A DNA stretch of 15,516 bases from Oscillibacter sp. (GTDB taxonomy: Bacteria; Bacillota; Clostridia; Oscillospirales; Oscillospiraceae), in contig JAAWIL010000030.1 in the NCBI GenBank assembly GCA_022796315.1, positions 1 through 15,516 on the forward strand. Direction: 5' to 3'. Positions within the stretch are counted from its first letter, which is position 1; every line of letters starts with the position of its first letter. This document shows, in pieces, positions 1-7,615 of the stretch. The translations under genes were made by a program, and so were the position numbers. The notes below the pieces were generated by a model that saw nothing but the letters and a program-made list of their open reading frames with translations, was not told the DNA's origin and searched no databases.

Positions 1-97
1 AGCCGCCGCAATCCTGGCGGATTGCAAGGGTTTTTAACGAAGTCTGGACGGAAAATACGCCGCCAAGACGTGTGCGGGGAGATTCTAAACAGGCTCT
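1..97 (-). repeat. Dispersed hairpin-rich repeat, copy A (partial)
   Basis: Read on the minus strand, this begins with a 19-nt head (79-97) that matches the head of the copy at the other end of the window at 17 of 19 positions: AGAGCCTGTTTA, two variable bases, then ATCTC. Twelve unrelated bases follow, then TTGGCG at the same offset in both copies. Distally it has a perfect 7-bp hairpin, GCAATCC/GGATTGC (8-25). It starts just downstream of the ispH-rpsA terminator and runs off the window edge, so its full length is unknown. No coding potential is evident. It is probably a MITE- or REP-like intergenic element. Confidence 0.7.
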
Positions 98-132
98 TAA
101 GAAAGAGGCAGACCCGTTTGGGTCTGCCTCTT
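97..132 (-). terminator. Rho-independent terminator of the rpiR-ispH operon
   Basis: A perfect 13-bp stem (AAGAGGCAGACCC and its complement, 103-132) encloses a 4-nt loop at 116-119. On the minus strand it is followed by a short T-rich run (TTTCTT). It lies 15 nt beyond the ispH-rpsA stop codon. Confidence 0.85.
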
Positions 133-147
133 GAAAGCAGACGGAAA

Positions 148-2106
148 TTACTCCTCGTCCAGGGCCTCTTCCATCTCGACGCCGGGCGTCAGAAGGGCGC
201 GGATCGACAGGGAAATTTTCTTCTTCTCCTCGTCCACGGCGGTGATCTTCACATCCACCATCTGGCCCTCGGAGAGGACATCCTCCGGCTTTTCAATGCG
301 CCGGTCGGCAATCTGGGAGATGTGGATCAGACCGTCCACACCGGGAACCACCTCGGCAAAGGCGCCGAAGGTCATCAGCTTGACGATGCGGACATTGGCC
401 ACATCCCCTACGCTGTACTGATTCATGAACACATTCCAGGGGTCCACATTGTGGTCCTTGACGCCCAGGGAGATCTTGCGCTTCTCCGCGTCGAAGGAGA
501 TCACATAGACCTCCATGGTGTCGCCCACCTTGCAGACCTCGGACGGGGTCTTGATCCGGCTCCAGCTGAGCTCGGAGATATGTACCATGCCGTCCACGCC
601 GCCGATGTCCACGAACACGCCGTAGCTGGTCATGGACTTCACGGTGCCGGTGTAGCGCTTGCCCTCCTCAATGTTGGCCCAGACCTCTTCCTGAGCCGCG
701 CGGCGGGCCTCGTCGGCCACGGAGCGGATGGAACCCACCACCCGGCGGCGGGCGCGGTTGACCTCCGTGATCCGCAGCTGGACCCTCTGGCCCTTCATCT
801 CGGAGAGGTCGGCTCCCCGGGGCTGGCCGCTCTGGGAGGCGGGGACAAACACCCGCACGCCCTTCACGGACACCACGATGCCGCCCTTGTTCTCCTCGGT
901 CACAGTGCCCTCGAGAACTGTCTTCTCCTCCACGGCCTGCTCGATGTTCTCCCAGACCTTGGCGGCGTCCAGGCGCTTCTTGGAGAGCTCCGCGTAGCCC
1001 TCCACGTCGTTGACGCGGACCACCCAGGTCTCGATCTCCTCGCCCACGTGGACGATGTCCTCAGGCTTGACGCTGGGATCGTCGGTGAGCTCGCTGAGCT
1101 TGATGTAGGCCGCCTGCTTGGCGCCCACGTCCACCTGCACCTCAGTCGGGGTGATGGCGGTCACAATGCCGGTAACGCGATCTCCATTATTTAAAGTTTT
1201 AAAAGACTGATTCAATAATTCCTCGAAGGACTCCTCTTTGCCCTCAACCGCCTTGATTTCTTCACTCATCGCTGCATATACCTCCTTAATAATGCCCGCA
1301 GGCGTGGAAGCGCCAGCCGTAAGGCCCGCAACAGAACAACCAGCGAAAAAATCCGGCGAGAGCTCGTCCGCGTCCTCAATCTGCAGGACACGTGGGCATC
1401 TCCTCATGCAAATTTCCGTCAAATGTTTGGTGTTGGCACTTTTACGGTCTCCCACCACGACCATCCTGTCAACCTGGCCGGCGATTTCTGCCGCCTCAGA
1501 TTGGCGCTTATGCGTAGCATTGCATATTGTATCAAAGATTTTGACGTTTGTACACTCTTTTTTTAGGATTTTCCAAGAAGTTTCAAAAAGTTCACGAATA
1601 CAGGTGGTCTGCGCCGCCACCGTCAGAGGCGTTTCCCGGTCCGTTTCCGGACGCTCCAGCCACTGCCGGACCTCCTCCGGACCCCCGAATATCAAGGGGT
1701 TGCGGCACCAGCTGGCAATCCCGGCCACCTCCGGATGGCTGGCTTCCCCGATCAATACCGCCCTGCGGCCCTCCGCCTCCGCTTCCGCCACCAGGCGCTG
1801 AATCCGCACTACATTGGGGCAGGCGGCGTTGACACAGCGGACGCCCCGGGCCTCCAGATCCTCCAGAACGTCCTTCCGCTCCCCATGGGATCGGATCAGC
1901 ACCGTGTCCCCGGGACCCAGCGCCCCGGCGTCCGCCGTCTTCCGAACTCCGCGCCGCTCCAGGTCCTCCACCACGTGGGCGTTGTGGATCAAATCCCCCA
2001 GCATCCAGCAGCCGCCGCTCTCTGCGGCCGTTTCCTGGGCCATATTCACCGCGCGCCGCACGCCATAGCAAAATCCGGCGCTCCCGGCCAGGATCACTCT
2101 TCGCAC
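148..2106 (-). CDS. ispH: Bifunctional IspH (HMBPP reductase) / S1 ribosomal protein fusion
   Basis: This 652-residue fusion has two parts. Residues 1-280 are 4-hydroxy-3-methylbut-2-enyl diphosphate reductase, the last step of the MEP isoprenoid pathway, which makes IPP and DMAPP with a 4Fe-4S cluster. The three cluster cysteines are at 13, 96 and 195. Substrate-site residues H41, H74, H124, E126, T167, S223, N225 and S267 sit at the expected spacing. Residues about 306-637 hold four S1 RNA-binding repeats (about 306-377, 394-463, 480-550, 566-637) like ribosomal protein S1/YpfD. IspH-S1 fusions are known in Clostridia. The start is GTG, preceded by GGAGG-type purines, and overlaps plsC by 13 nt. 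It is the last gene of the operon. An internal Met280 with a strong Shine-Dalgarno (separate entry) could allow S1 alone to be made. Confidence 0.95.
   Translation of the reverse strand: MRRVILAGSAGFCYGVRRAVNMAQETAAESGGCWMLGDLIHNAHVVEDLERRGVRKTADAGALGPGDTVLIRSHGERKDVLEDLEARGVRCVNAACPNVVRIQRLVAEAEAEGRRAVLIGEASHPEVAGIASWCRNPLIFGGPEEVRQWLERPETDRETPLTVAAQTTCIRELFETSWKILKKECTNVKIFDTICNATHKRQSEAAEIAGQVDRMVVVGDRKSANTKHLTEICMRRCPRVLQIEDADELSPDFFAGCSVAGLTAGASTPAGIIKEVYAAMSEEIKAVEGKEESFEELLNQSFKTLNNGDRVTGIVTAITPTEVQVDVGAKQAAYIKLSELTDDPSVKPEDIVHVGEEIETWVVRVNDVEGYAELSKKRLDAAKVWENIEQAVEEKTVLEGTVTEENKGGIVVSVKGVRVFVPASQSGQPRGADLSEMKGQRVQLRITEVNRARRRVVGSIRSVADEARRAAQEEVWANIEEGKRYTGTVKSMTSYGVFVDIGGVDGMVHISELSWSRIKTPSEVCKVGDTMEVYVISFDAEKRKISLGVKDHNVDPWNVFMNQYSVGDVANVRIVKLMTFGAFAEVVPGVDGLIHISQIADRRIEKPEDVLSEGQMVDVKITAVDEEKKKISLSIRALLTPGVEMEEALDEE
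1267..1287 (-). promoter_or_regulatory. Internal ribosome binding site and ATG at the IspH/S1 junction
   Basis: A full anti-16S match AAGGAGG (1281-1287) lies 11 nt upstream of an in-frame ATG (1267-1269, Met280 of the fusion). The peptide starting there (MSEEIKAVEG) resembles the N-terminus of free-standing Firmicute S1 proteins. It would run 373 residues, close to the roughly 380 of B. subtilis YpfD. The spacing is slightly long, and the same bases encode Lys-Glu-Val of IspH, so chance is possible. Confidence 0.45.
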
Positions 2107-2738
2107 AGCGGCCTCCCTCCGACGGCCTGCCCGCCCAGCGCGTAGGCCTCCCGCAGGATTCCGTCAGCAATCTGCTGCATCTCCTCCGCGGTGCCCCGGC
2201 GGCCGCTGAACACCGGCGTGTAGGGCTCGCCGAAGATGATCCGGGTGCGGCGGAAGCACTTCTTCTCCCCGTCCACAAACACCGGCACCAGGGTGGCCCC
2301 GGACCGGACGCCGATCATGGCGGCGCCGCTTTTCGCGTGGGCCGGCAGGCCGTCCACAAAGCCCACACCGTTCCGAATCACGGTGCCCTCCAGGAAAATC
2401 AGCAGGTTATCCCCGGACTTGATGGCCTGGATCGCCGTCTTGACCGCCTGGATATCGGACTCGCCCCGGCTGACGGGAAAGGCCCCGAGCTTCCGCAGAA
2501 TCCAGCCAAAGAGCCGGCGCCGGAAGAGCTCTTCCTTTCCCATAATGTGGAGCCGGTAATTCACCGGCAGCTTCAGCGCCACCAGGATCGGGTCCCAGTT
2601 GCTGGAGTGGTTGGGGCACAGCAGCACGCCGCTTTGGGGGAGGCGCTCCAGTCCCTCCACGCTGGTAGGGTGCAGCACCTGAACCACCAGGCCCAGCACA
2701 TAATAGACAATCCAATAGATCCAGCTGATGGGTTTCAT
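2094..2738 (-). CDS. plsC: 1-acyl-sn-glycerol-3-phosphate acyltransferase (PlsC family)
   Basis: This 214-residue membrane-associated acyltransferase is expected to acylate lysophosphatidate to phosphatidate in phospholipid synthesis. A hydrophobic N-terminal segment (about 5-23) probably anchors it. Motif I is NHSSNWD (43-49), with the catalytic His44/Asp49 pair. Motif II is around GAFPVSRG (85-92), motif III is FLEGT (115-119) and motif IV is VPVFV (151-155). Motif III departs from the usual FPEGTRS: Pro is Leu, and the Arg that normally contacts the substrate phosphate is Val. The start codon overlaps the cmk stop as ATGA, so translation is probably coupled. The cmk-plsC-ispH order is common in Clostridia. 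Substrate preference cannot be read from sequence. Confidence 0.9.
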   Translation of the reverse strand: MKPISWIYWIVYYVLGLVVQVLHPTSVEGLERLPQSGVLLCPNHSSNWDPILVALKLPVNYRLHIMGKEELFRRRLFGWILRKLGAFPVSRGESDIQAVKTAIQAIKSGDNLLIFLEGTVIRNGVGFVDGLPAHAKSGAAMIGVRSGATLVPVFVDGEKKCFRRTRIIFGEPYTPVFSGRRGTAEEMQQIADGILREAYALGGQAVGGRPLCEE

Positions 2739-3412
2739 TGCTCCGTCCTCTCCCGAATGATCCGCAGCAGCGCCGCCTCACTCTCCTGAAAATCCATGTC
2801 TGTGGTGTCCAGCAGCACCGCGTCCTCCGCCTGCCGCAGTGGGGACGCGTCCCGATGGGTATCGTTCCAGTCCCGCTGCTGGATCTCCTCCAATACCTTC
2901 TCCAGGGGCTCCGGCGTCCCCCGCTGCTGAAGCTCCCGCACCCTCCGCCGGGCCCGGGCCTCCGGGGAGGCTGTGAGGAATACCTTCACCGCCGCATCCG
3001 GCAGCACCACGGTGCCGATGTCCCGCCCGTCCATGATGACGCTTTGGGTGCGGGCCAGCTCCCGCTGCATCTCCAGCAGGTACGCCCGCACCGCCGGATG
3101 CCCGGACACGGCGGAGGTATGCAGGGAGACCTCCGGCAGGCGGATCTCCGCTGTCACGTCCCGGCCGTTCAGCAGCATATGCTGGAGGCCATCCTGGCCA
3201 TAGGTCAGCTCCACCCGGAGCTTCGGCAGCTCCGCCTCCACGGCAGCGGCATCCCTGGGGTCGATCCCCTCCCGATAGATGTGGTAGCCGATGGTGCGGT
3301 AAATGGCGCCGGTATCCACATATAGAAATCCCAGCGAGCTCGCGGCGCTGCGGGCCAGGGTGCTCTTCCCGGCGCCGGAGGGCCCGTCAATGGCGATGCT
3401 GATGATGGACAT
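2735..3412 (-). CDS. cmk: Cytidylate kinase
   Basis: A 225-residue cytosolic (d)CMP kinase, which phosphorylates CMP/dCMP to the diphosphate with ATP; the length is normal for the family. The Walker A loop GPSGAGKST is at 10-18. DTGAIYR (33-39) is the CMP-side motif. DGRDIGT (128-134) and RDWNDTHRDASPL (180-192) are the family signatures for nucleotide binding and the lid. The ATG start has GAAAGGAGAG just upstream. The gene follows the flavoprotein gene after a 55-nt gap, the largest in this operon, where a weak internal promoter may lie. It overlaps plsC by 4 nt downstream. Confidence 0.96.
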   Translation of the reverse strand: MSIISIAIDGPSGAGKSTLARSAASSLGFLYVDTGAIYRTIGYHIYREGIDPRDAAAVEAELPKLRVELTYGQDGLQHMLLNGRDVTAEIRLPEVSLHTSAVSGHPAVRAYLLEMQRELARTQSVIMDGRDIGTVVLPDAAVKVFLTASPEARARRRVRELQQRGTPEPLEKVLEEIQQRDWNDTHRDASPLRQAEDAVLLDTTDMDFQESEAALLRIIRERTEQ

Positions 3413-3451
3413 ATCACTCTCTCCTTTCGAGGATCGTTTCTCTTCCGCAAC

Positions 3452-3480
3452 GTTTTATGGTGTCTGGTTATTGATTTGAA
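3452..3480 (-). promoter_or_regulatory. Possible weak internal promoter before cmk
   Basis: On the minus strand TTCAAA (3475-3480) and TAAAAC (3452-3457) are separated by 17 nt. Each hexamer matches the sigma-A consensus at four of six positions. It lies in the only real gap inside this operon and could give cmk-plsC-ispH expression independent of the regulator gene. The match is weak. Confidence 0.25.
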
Positions 3481-4712
3481 CGGGCTGCCTCCGCCGCCGC
3501 AAACCCGGCGGCCCTGCCGGTGGCCCAGGCAATCTGAAGGTTGAACCCACCTGTATAGGCGTCCACATCCAGCAGCTCCCCAGCGAAGTATAATCCCTTT
3601 ACAGTCTTTGATTCCATAGTGGTTGGATTGACCTCCCCCACTTTTACGCCGCCGGAGGTGACAATGGCGTCCGTCACGGGACAGGGGCCCGCGATCGCGA
3701 TGGGAAAGTGCTTCAGAAGCCGCAGCAGGCCGTGCCGCTGTTCCCGGGTAATATCATGGACCTTTTTGTGGGAATCCATGCCGGAGGCCTTTACCATCTC
3801 CGGGATCAGCTTCTTGGGCAGAAGATCGTCCAGGGCGTTGCCGAAATCGTGGTTGCTGTACTTCGCGAAATCCCCCAGCAGCCGCTGGTCCAGCGTCTGT
3901 TCGTCCAGAGCGGGCTTCAGGTCGATCTCCAGGTGATAGGCCCGCTCCCCGAAGCGCCGCATATGGGCGGAGGCTGAGAGGATCAAGGGCCCGCTGACGC
4001 CGAAATGGGTGAACAGTAGCTCCCCGAAATCCGTATAGATCCTCTTGTTGTTCTCAAAGACCGTCAGCCCCACATTCCGCAGGCTCAGTCCCTGCATCCG
4101 GGCGCAGACATTCCCCAGCTCCCGCAGGGGCACCAGGGAGCCCCGGAGGGGCGTCACCGTGTGACCGGCCTCCGCCGCCATGCGGTGGCCCTCTCCCGTG
4201 GAACCGGTGGCGGGATAGGACACGCCGCCGGTGGCCAGGATCACCGCCTCCGCCGGATAGCGGCTCCGCTCCCCGGCTGCGCCCCGCGCCGCGCCCTCCG
4301 CAAGCTCCAGAGACACGGCCCGGTCCCGGACCAGGCGGACACCCAGGTGTTTCAGCTTCCGCTCCAGGGCGGCGCTGACGTCAAAGGCCCGGTCGCTGAC
4401 CGGGAACACCCGGTTCCCTCGCTCCACCTTCAGCGGAACGCCCAGGTCCTCAAAGAAGGCCATGGCATCCCGGCCATCAAAGCGGGAGAAGGCGCTGTAA
4501 AGGAATTTCCCATTCCTGGGCGTATTGGCCAGCAGCGTCTCCAGATCCGCATCGTTGGTCACATTGCACCGGCCCTTTCCGGTGATATTCAGCTTCTTCC
4601 CCAAGCGCTCATTGGGCTCCAGCAGCGTCACGGAGGCCCCTCGTTCTGCTGCGGAGATGGCGGCCATCATTCCGGCGGCGCCGCCGCCCACCACTATGAC
4701 CCGCCTACTCAT
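3468..4712 (-). CDS. NAD(P)/FAD-dependent oxidoreductase, HI0933/BaiN family
   Basis: A 414-residue flavoprotein. The Rossmann FAD motif GGGAAG is at 9-14, with Glu32 closing the ADP-ribose site. The family signature KLNITGKGRCNVTN is at 40-53. The C-terminal FAD-contacting block FAGELLD...GGFNLQIAW spans about 376-396. The start is set at MSRRVIVVGGG because the longer frame adds 23 residues with no family similarity inside the upstream gene. The chosen ATG overlaps the regulator stop by 8 nt (ATGAGTAG). Family members include YhiN and the clostridial bile-acid enzyme BaiN, an alkene reductase. Most members have no proven substrate, and none is assigned here. It is translated with, and probably just after, the RpiR-type regulator. 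Confidence 0.88.
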   Translation of the reverse strand: MSRRVIVVGGGAAGMMAAISAAERGASVTLLEPNERLGKKLNITGKGRCNVTNDADLETLLANTPRNGKFLYSAFSRFDGRDAMAFFEDLGVPLKVERGNRVFPVSDRAFDVSAALERKLKHLGVRLVRDRAVSLELAEGAARGAAGERSRYPAEAVILATGGVSYPATGSTGEGHRMAAEAGHTVTPLRGSLVPLRELGNVCARMQGLSLRNVGLTVFENNKRIYTDFGELLFTHFGVSGPLILSASAHMRRFGERAYHLEIDLKPALDEQTLDQRLLGDFAKYSNHDFGNALDDLLPKKLIPEMVKASGMDSHKKVHDITREQRHGLLRLLKHFPIAIAGPCPVTDAIVTSGGVKVGEVNPTTMESKTVKGLYFAGELLDVDAYTGGFNLQIAWATGRAAGFAAAEAARSNQ

Positions 4713-5571
4713 CGTCCACCTTGCCGAAGACCCCATAGGCGTTCCAGATGTCCTCCAGCTCCGCGAAGGTCTCAGAGACATTGGCCTTCATCTGATAGGC
4801 CAGGGCAATCAGCAGCGCGTTCAGCAACGACAGGGGTGCTACCATGGAGTCCACAAAGGAGATCATCTCACAGGGCGCCAGCAGCGACGCGTCGGAGATC
4901 TGATAGATCGGGGATCGCTCGCTGTCCGTGATGGCGACGATGGCGGCGCCGCGGTCCCGGGCGAACTGGGCTGTGTTCACGGTGATCTTGGAATACCGGG
5001 GAAAGCTGATGGCAATCATCACATCCCCGGCGCCGATGTGCAGCAGCTGCTCGAAGATCTCCCCGGCGGCGTTGGCCTGCACCAGCGTCACATTTTCAAA
5101 CAGAAGGTGCATGTAGAAGTTCAGGTAGCCCGCGATGAAGGAGGAAGACCGGGCCCCCCAGATATAGATGTGCCGGGCGCTCCGAATACGCTCTACCACC
5201 TGGTCAAAGCCCTTCCGGTCCGCCTGGGCCACCATCTCCCGCAGCTTCTCCATGTCAGACTGCACCACAGCGCCCAGCAGGTCCTGCTGAGCCAGCCGCT
5301 CCCGGGCCGCCTGAATCCGCTGGGTGGAGGTGAGGCGGCTGCGGATCATCTCCTGCAGGGCCCGCTGCATGCCAGGGTAGCCGTCGTACCCCAGTTCCGA
5401 GGCAAAGCGCACCACCGTGGACTCGCTGACCTCCACCAATCCCCCCAGTCTGCTGGCCGTCATGAAGGCAGCCTTGTCATAATTGTCCAGAATATACCGG
5501 GCAATCCGCTTCTGCCCCTTGGAAAAGCTGGTCATCCGCTGTTCAATCGTATGTAGAATACTCCTGGCCAC
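4705..5571 (-). CDS. MurR/RpiR family transcriptional regulator
   Basis: A 288-residue two-domain regulator. The N-terminal helix-turn-helix (about 1-77) includes the recognition helix in VSESTVVRFASELGY (48-62). A SIS sugar-phosphate-binding domain (about 125-265) has the GARSSS loop (139-144) and a second ligand-contact region SFPRYS (189-194). RpiR proteins usually repress or activate sugar-phosphate, amino-sugar or sialic-acid genes in response to a phosphosugar. No sugar gene lies nearby, so the ligand and target are unknown. It is the first gene of a five-gene unit ending in ispH-rpsA. The start is GTG with GGAGAGGA upstream. A clear sigma-A promoter precedes it, so it may regulate its own operon. 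Confidence 0.92.
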   Translation of the reverse strand: MARSILHTIEQRMTSFSKGQKRIARYILDNYDKAAFMTASRLGGLVEVSESTVVRFASELGYDGYPGMQRALQEMIRSRLTSTQRIQAARERLAQQDLLGAVVQSDMEKLREMVAQADRKGFDQVVERIRSARHIYIWGARSSSFIAGYLNFYMHLLFENVTLVQANAAGEIFEQLLHIGAGDVMIAISFPRYSKITVNTAQFARDRGAAIVAITDSERSPIYQISDASLLAPCEMISFVDSMVAPLSLLNALLIALAYQMKANVSETFAELEDIWNAYGVFGKVDDE

Positions 5572-5622
5572 AGCCGTCCTCTCCTTTTTTCGTCCGATCC
5601 AACACCGGACACATTCCTGTAC

Positions 5623-5651
5623 AGTGTATCACACTCTCCCGGAAAATCCAA
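5623..5651 (-). promoter_or_regulatory. Sigma-A promoter of the rpiR-cmk-ispH operon
   Basis: On the minus strand TTGGAT (5646-5651) and TACACT (5623-5628) are separated by exactly 17 nt. A TG one base upstream of the -10 gives an extended -10. The predicted start lies near 5616, giving a 5' leader of about 45 nt before the GTG of the regulator gene. A small inverted repeat GTCCG/CGGAC occurs in the leader. Confidence 0.75.
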
Positions 5652-5682
5652 GGCTTTTTGCAAGATAGCACGCAAATCCTGC

Positions 5683-5712
5683 AAAAAAGAGACGCGGAGC
5701 TCTCCGCGCCTC
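5683..5712 (-). terminator. Rho-independent terminator after rluB
   Basis: On the minus strand a 10-bp GC-rich stem (with one G-U pair) and a GAGC loop are followed directly by six T's (5683-5688). The stem begins inside the rluB stop codon. It cleanly separates this operon from the downstream rpiR promoter. Confidence 0.92.
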
Positions 5713-6421
5713 ACAGGACTCCTCGCAGGGCCGCCGTCTCCTCCGTTGTCAGGTACCGCCACTGTCCGGCCGGCAGGTCTCCCAGCTCCAGCGTATGCTC
5801 CCGCACCCGCCGCAGCCGCTTCACCGTCAGGCCGCAGGCGCCGCACATCCGCCGGACCTGGCGGTTCTTCCCCTCGTGGATGGTGATCTCCATCACCGCC
5901 CTCTGGCCGGCCTGGCGCAGCACCGCCGCCTGGGCCGGACGAATGGGCTCCCCGTCCAGGTCCCGCAGGGCCTCCAGCCGCGCCGCCGCCCCGGCCACCG
6001 GGCCGAAGAGGTCCACCTGATACACCTTCTCCACCTCCCCGGAGGGATGCAGAAGGCGGTGCGTCAGCTCCCCGTCGTTGGTCATCAGCAGCAGCCCCTC
6101 GGAGTCCAAATCCAGCCGGCCCACGGGCCAGACCCGCACGCCGCAGTCCCGCACCAGATCCGCCGTGGTCCGCCTCCCCTTCTCGTCGGAGAGGGTCGTC
6201 ACAAATCCACGGGGCTTGTTCAGCATGAGATAGCACTTCTCCGCCGAGCCGTCCAGCGGTCTCCCGTCCACCAGGATTTCGTCCCGGTCCGGGTCCGCCC
6301 GCTGGCCCAGGAACGCCGGATGGCCATTGACCGTCACCCGGCCGGTGGTGATGTACCCCTCCGCCGCCCGGCGGGAACAGACCCCGGCGGCAGAGAGGAT
6401 CTTTTGCAGTCGCTCCTCCAT
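5711..6421 (-). CDS. rluB: rRNA pseudouridine synthase, RsuA/RluB family
   Basis: A 236-residue enzyme that isomerises uridine to pseudouridine in rRNA. An N-terminal S4 RNA-binding domain covers about 1-50. The catalytic motif GRLDLDSEGLLL is at 101-112, with nucleophile Asp104. The RsuA/RluB/RluE C-terminal signature EGKNRQVRRM is at 183-192. Length and the location behind scpAB and a D-Ala-D-Ala carboxypeptidase match B. subtilis RluB (YpuL, large-subunit helix 89). On that basis RluB is preferred over RsuA, but sequence alone does not settle the target uridine. The ATG start has GGGGGAG 7 nt upstream. It is the last gene of its operon. Confidence 0.9.
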   Translation of the reverse strand: MEERLQKILSAAGVCSRRAAEGYITTGRVTVNGHPAFLGQRADPDRDEILVDGRPLDGSAEKCYLMLNKPRGFVTTLSDEKGRRTTADLVRDCGVRVWPVGRLDLDSEGLLLMTNDGELTHRLLHPSGEVEKVYQVDLFGPVAGAAARLEALRDLDGEPIRPAQAAVLRQAGQRAVMEITIHEGKNRQVRRMCGACGLTVKRLRRVREHTLELGDLPAGQWRYLTTEETAALRGVL

Positions 6422-6465
6422 ATGTCAACTCCCCCCCAGCAAGGCGCTTCCAACGGGCCGGGGCC

Positions 6466-7569
6466 CTATCGCAGACGCCCATGCCTCTCTTGGATTCCCA
6501 GCTTCAGCGTCCCCATGGCAGACTCCGCCCTGGGCGCCACATACTGTCCGCACAGCAGGCCCACCCTGCCGATCTCCCGGCCATTCAGTGTAAACACAGC
6601 CTCGCCCACTCTGGTTCCGGCGGCCAGGGGCGCTGCCAGCGGAGCGTCCAGGCGGATCTCCGTCCGGATGGACTCCCCCTCGGCGGCGGGCCAGGCAAAG
6701 CTCTCCGCCGCCGCCAGAGGCACTGCGCGCTGGATGCCATTCCGCACCGCCGCCTGTCCCACTTCCTGTCCCAGCGTCGCCAGGCGCCGGGCGGGGTAGG
6801 CGGAAAAACCATAGGCGTACAGCGCCTGGTGGTCCGCCCAATCGTTGCCGTCCTGGAGCGTAACCGCCACCAGCCGCTGGCCTCCGCGCTCCGCGCAGCT
6901 CACCAGGGTCCGGCCCGCCGCCTTCGTGTAGCCGGTCTTCAAGCCGATGCAGCCCTCCATGTAGCCCAGGAGCTTGTTGTGGTTGGTCATTGTTCGCCCG
7001 CCGATGGTCGCCGTGCGGGTGGAGACAATCCGGACCAGGGTCTCGTTCTCCATGGCGGCACAGGCCAGCGCCGCCATATCCCGGGCCGTGGAGTAGTGCT
7101 TCTCGTGGTCCAGCCCGTTGGGGTTGGCAAACGAGGTGTGCTCCATACCCAGTTCCGCCGCTGTCTCGTTCATCAGCCTGGCAAAGCCCGCCTCACTGCC
7201 GCCGATGTGCTCGGCAATGGCCACGGCGGCATCGTTGCCGGAGCAGAGCATCAGACCGTAGAGCAGCGTCTCCAGGGTCAGGGTCTCCCCTTCCTTGAGG
7301 TACATGGAGGACCCCTCCGTATAGGCGGCCTTCCGGCTGACGGTCACCGTGTCGGACAGGTCCCCCTGCCGGATGGCCACCAGGGCCGTCATGATCTTGG
7401 TGGTGCTGGCAATCAGCATCTTGCTGTCCGCGTTGTGCTCATACAGCACCCGGCCGCTGGCGGCGTCCACCAAAATCGCCGCCGAAGCGGAGGTAGAGAC
7501 CGCGCGGGCCTTCACGGGGCACCCGCACACCAGCAGTACAGCCAAACAGACGGCAATCCGCCTTCCCAC
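6466..7569 (-). CDS. D-alanyl-D-alanine carboxypeptidase (penicillin-binding protein, S11 family)
   Basis: A 367-residue exported serine peptidase that trims the terminal D-Ala from peptidoglycan stem peptides. The signal peptide covers about 1-23, with cleavage likely after ARA. Active-site motifs are S55-T-T-K58, S110-G-N112 and K211-T-G213, all intact. The region after about 265 matches the PBP5-type C-terminal beta domain. No clear C-terminal amphipathic anchor was evident; the tail ends in a basic stretch. The start is GTG; an in-frame stop three codons upstream rules out a longer form. It lies next to gerW and scpAB, like the sporulation DacB/DacF genes of Firmicutes, so a role in spore cortex is possible but unproven. 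Confidence 0.92.
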   Translation of the reverse strand: MGRRIAVCLAVLLVCGCPVKARAVSTSASAAILVDAASGRVLYEHNADSKMLIASTTKIMTALVAIRQGDLSDTVTVSRKAAYTEGSSMYLKEGETLTLETLLYGLMLCSGNDAAVAIAEHIGGSEAGFARLMNETAAELGMEHTSFANPNGLDHEKHYSTARDMAALACAAMENETLVRIVSTRTATIGGRTMTNHNKLLGYMEGCIGLKTGYTKAAGRTLVSCAERGGQRLVAVTLQDGNDWADHQALYAYGFSAYPARRLATLGQEVGQAAVRNGIQRAVPLAAAESFAWPAAEGESIRTEIRLDAPLAAPLAAGTRVGEAVFTLNGREIGRVGLLCGQYVAPRAESAMGTLKLGIQERHGRLR

Positions 7570-7573
7570 ATCC

Positions 7574-7600
7574 CATCACTTCTTTCCTTCACAAGTGATG
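7574..7600 (-). promoter_or_regulatory. Hairpin presenting the carboxypeptidase ribosome binding site
   Basis: A perfect 8-bp inverted repeat, CATCACTT (7574-7581) and AAGTGATG (7593-7600), flanks an 11-nt loop. In the minus-strand mRNA the loop carries AAGGAAA, the only Shine-Dalgarno-like sequence for the downstream GTG. Without folding the spacing is 13 nt, which is long. Folding would bring the site next to the start codon. Confidence 0.45.
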
Positions 7601-7615
7601 GTAGTATGCCCCCGC

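Noticed and set aside
22..1194. Long plus-strand open frame opposite ispH-rpsA (390 codons)
   Set aside because: It is antisense to clear S1 repeats, is rich in Leu/His/Gly/Asp as expected for the complement of GC-rich codons, and has no family features.
4713..4781. Upstream extension of the flavoprotein gene by 23 residues
   Set aside because: The extra residues lie inside the regulator gene, resemble no family N-terminus, and the later ATG starts exactly at the FAD-binding strand.
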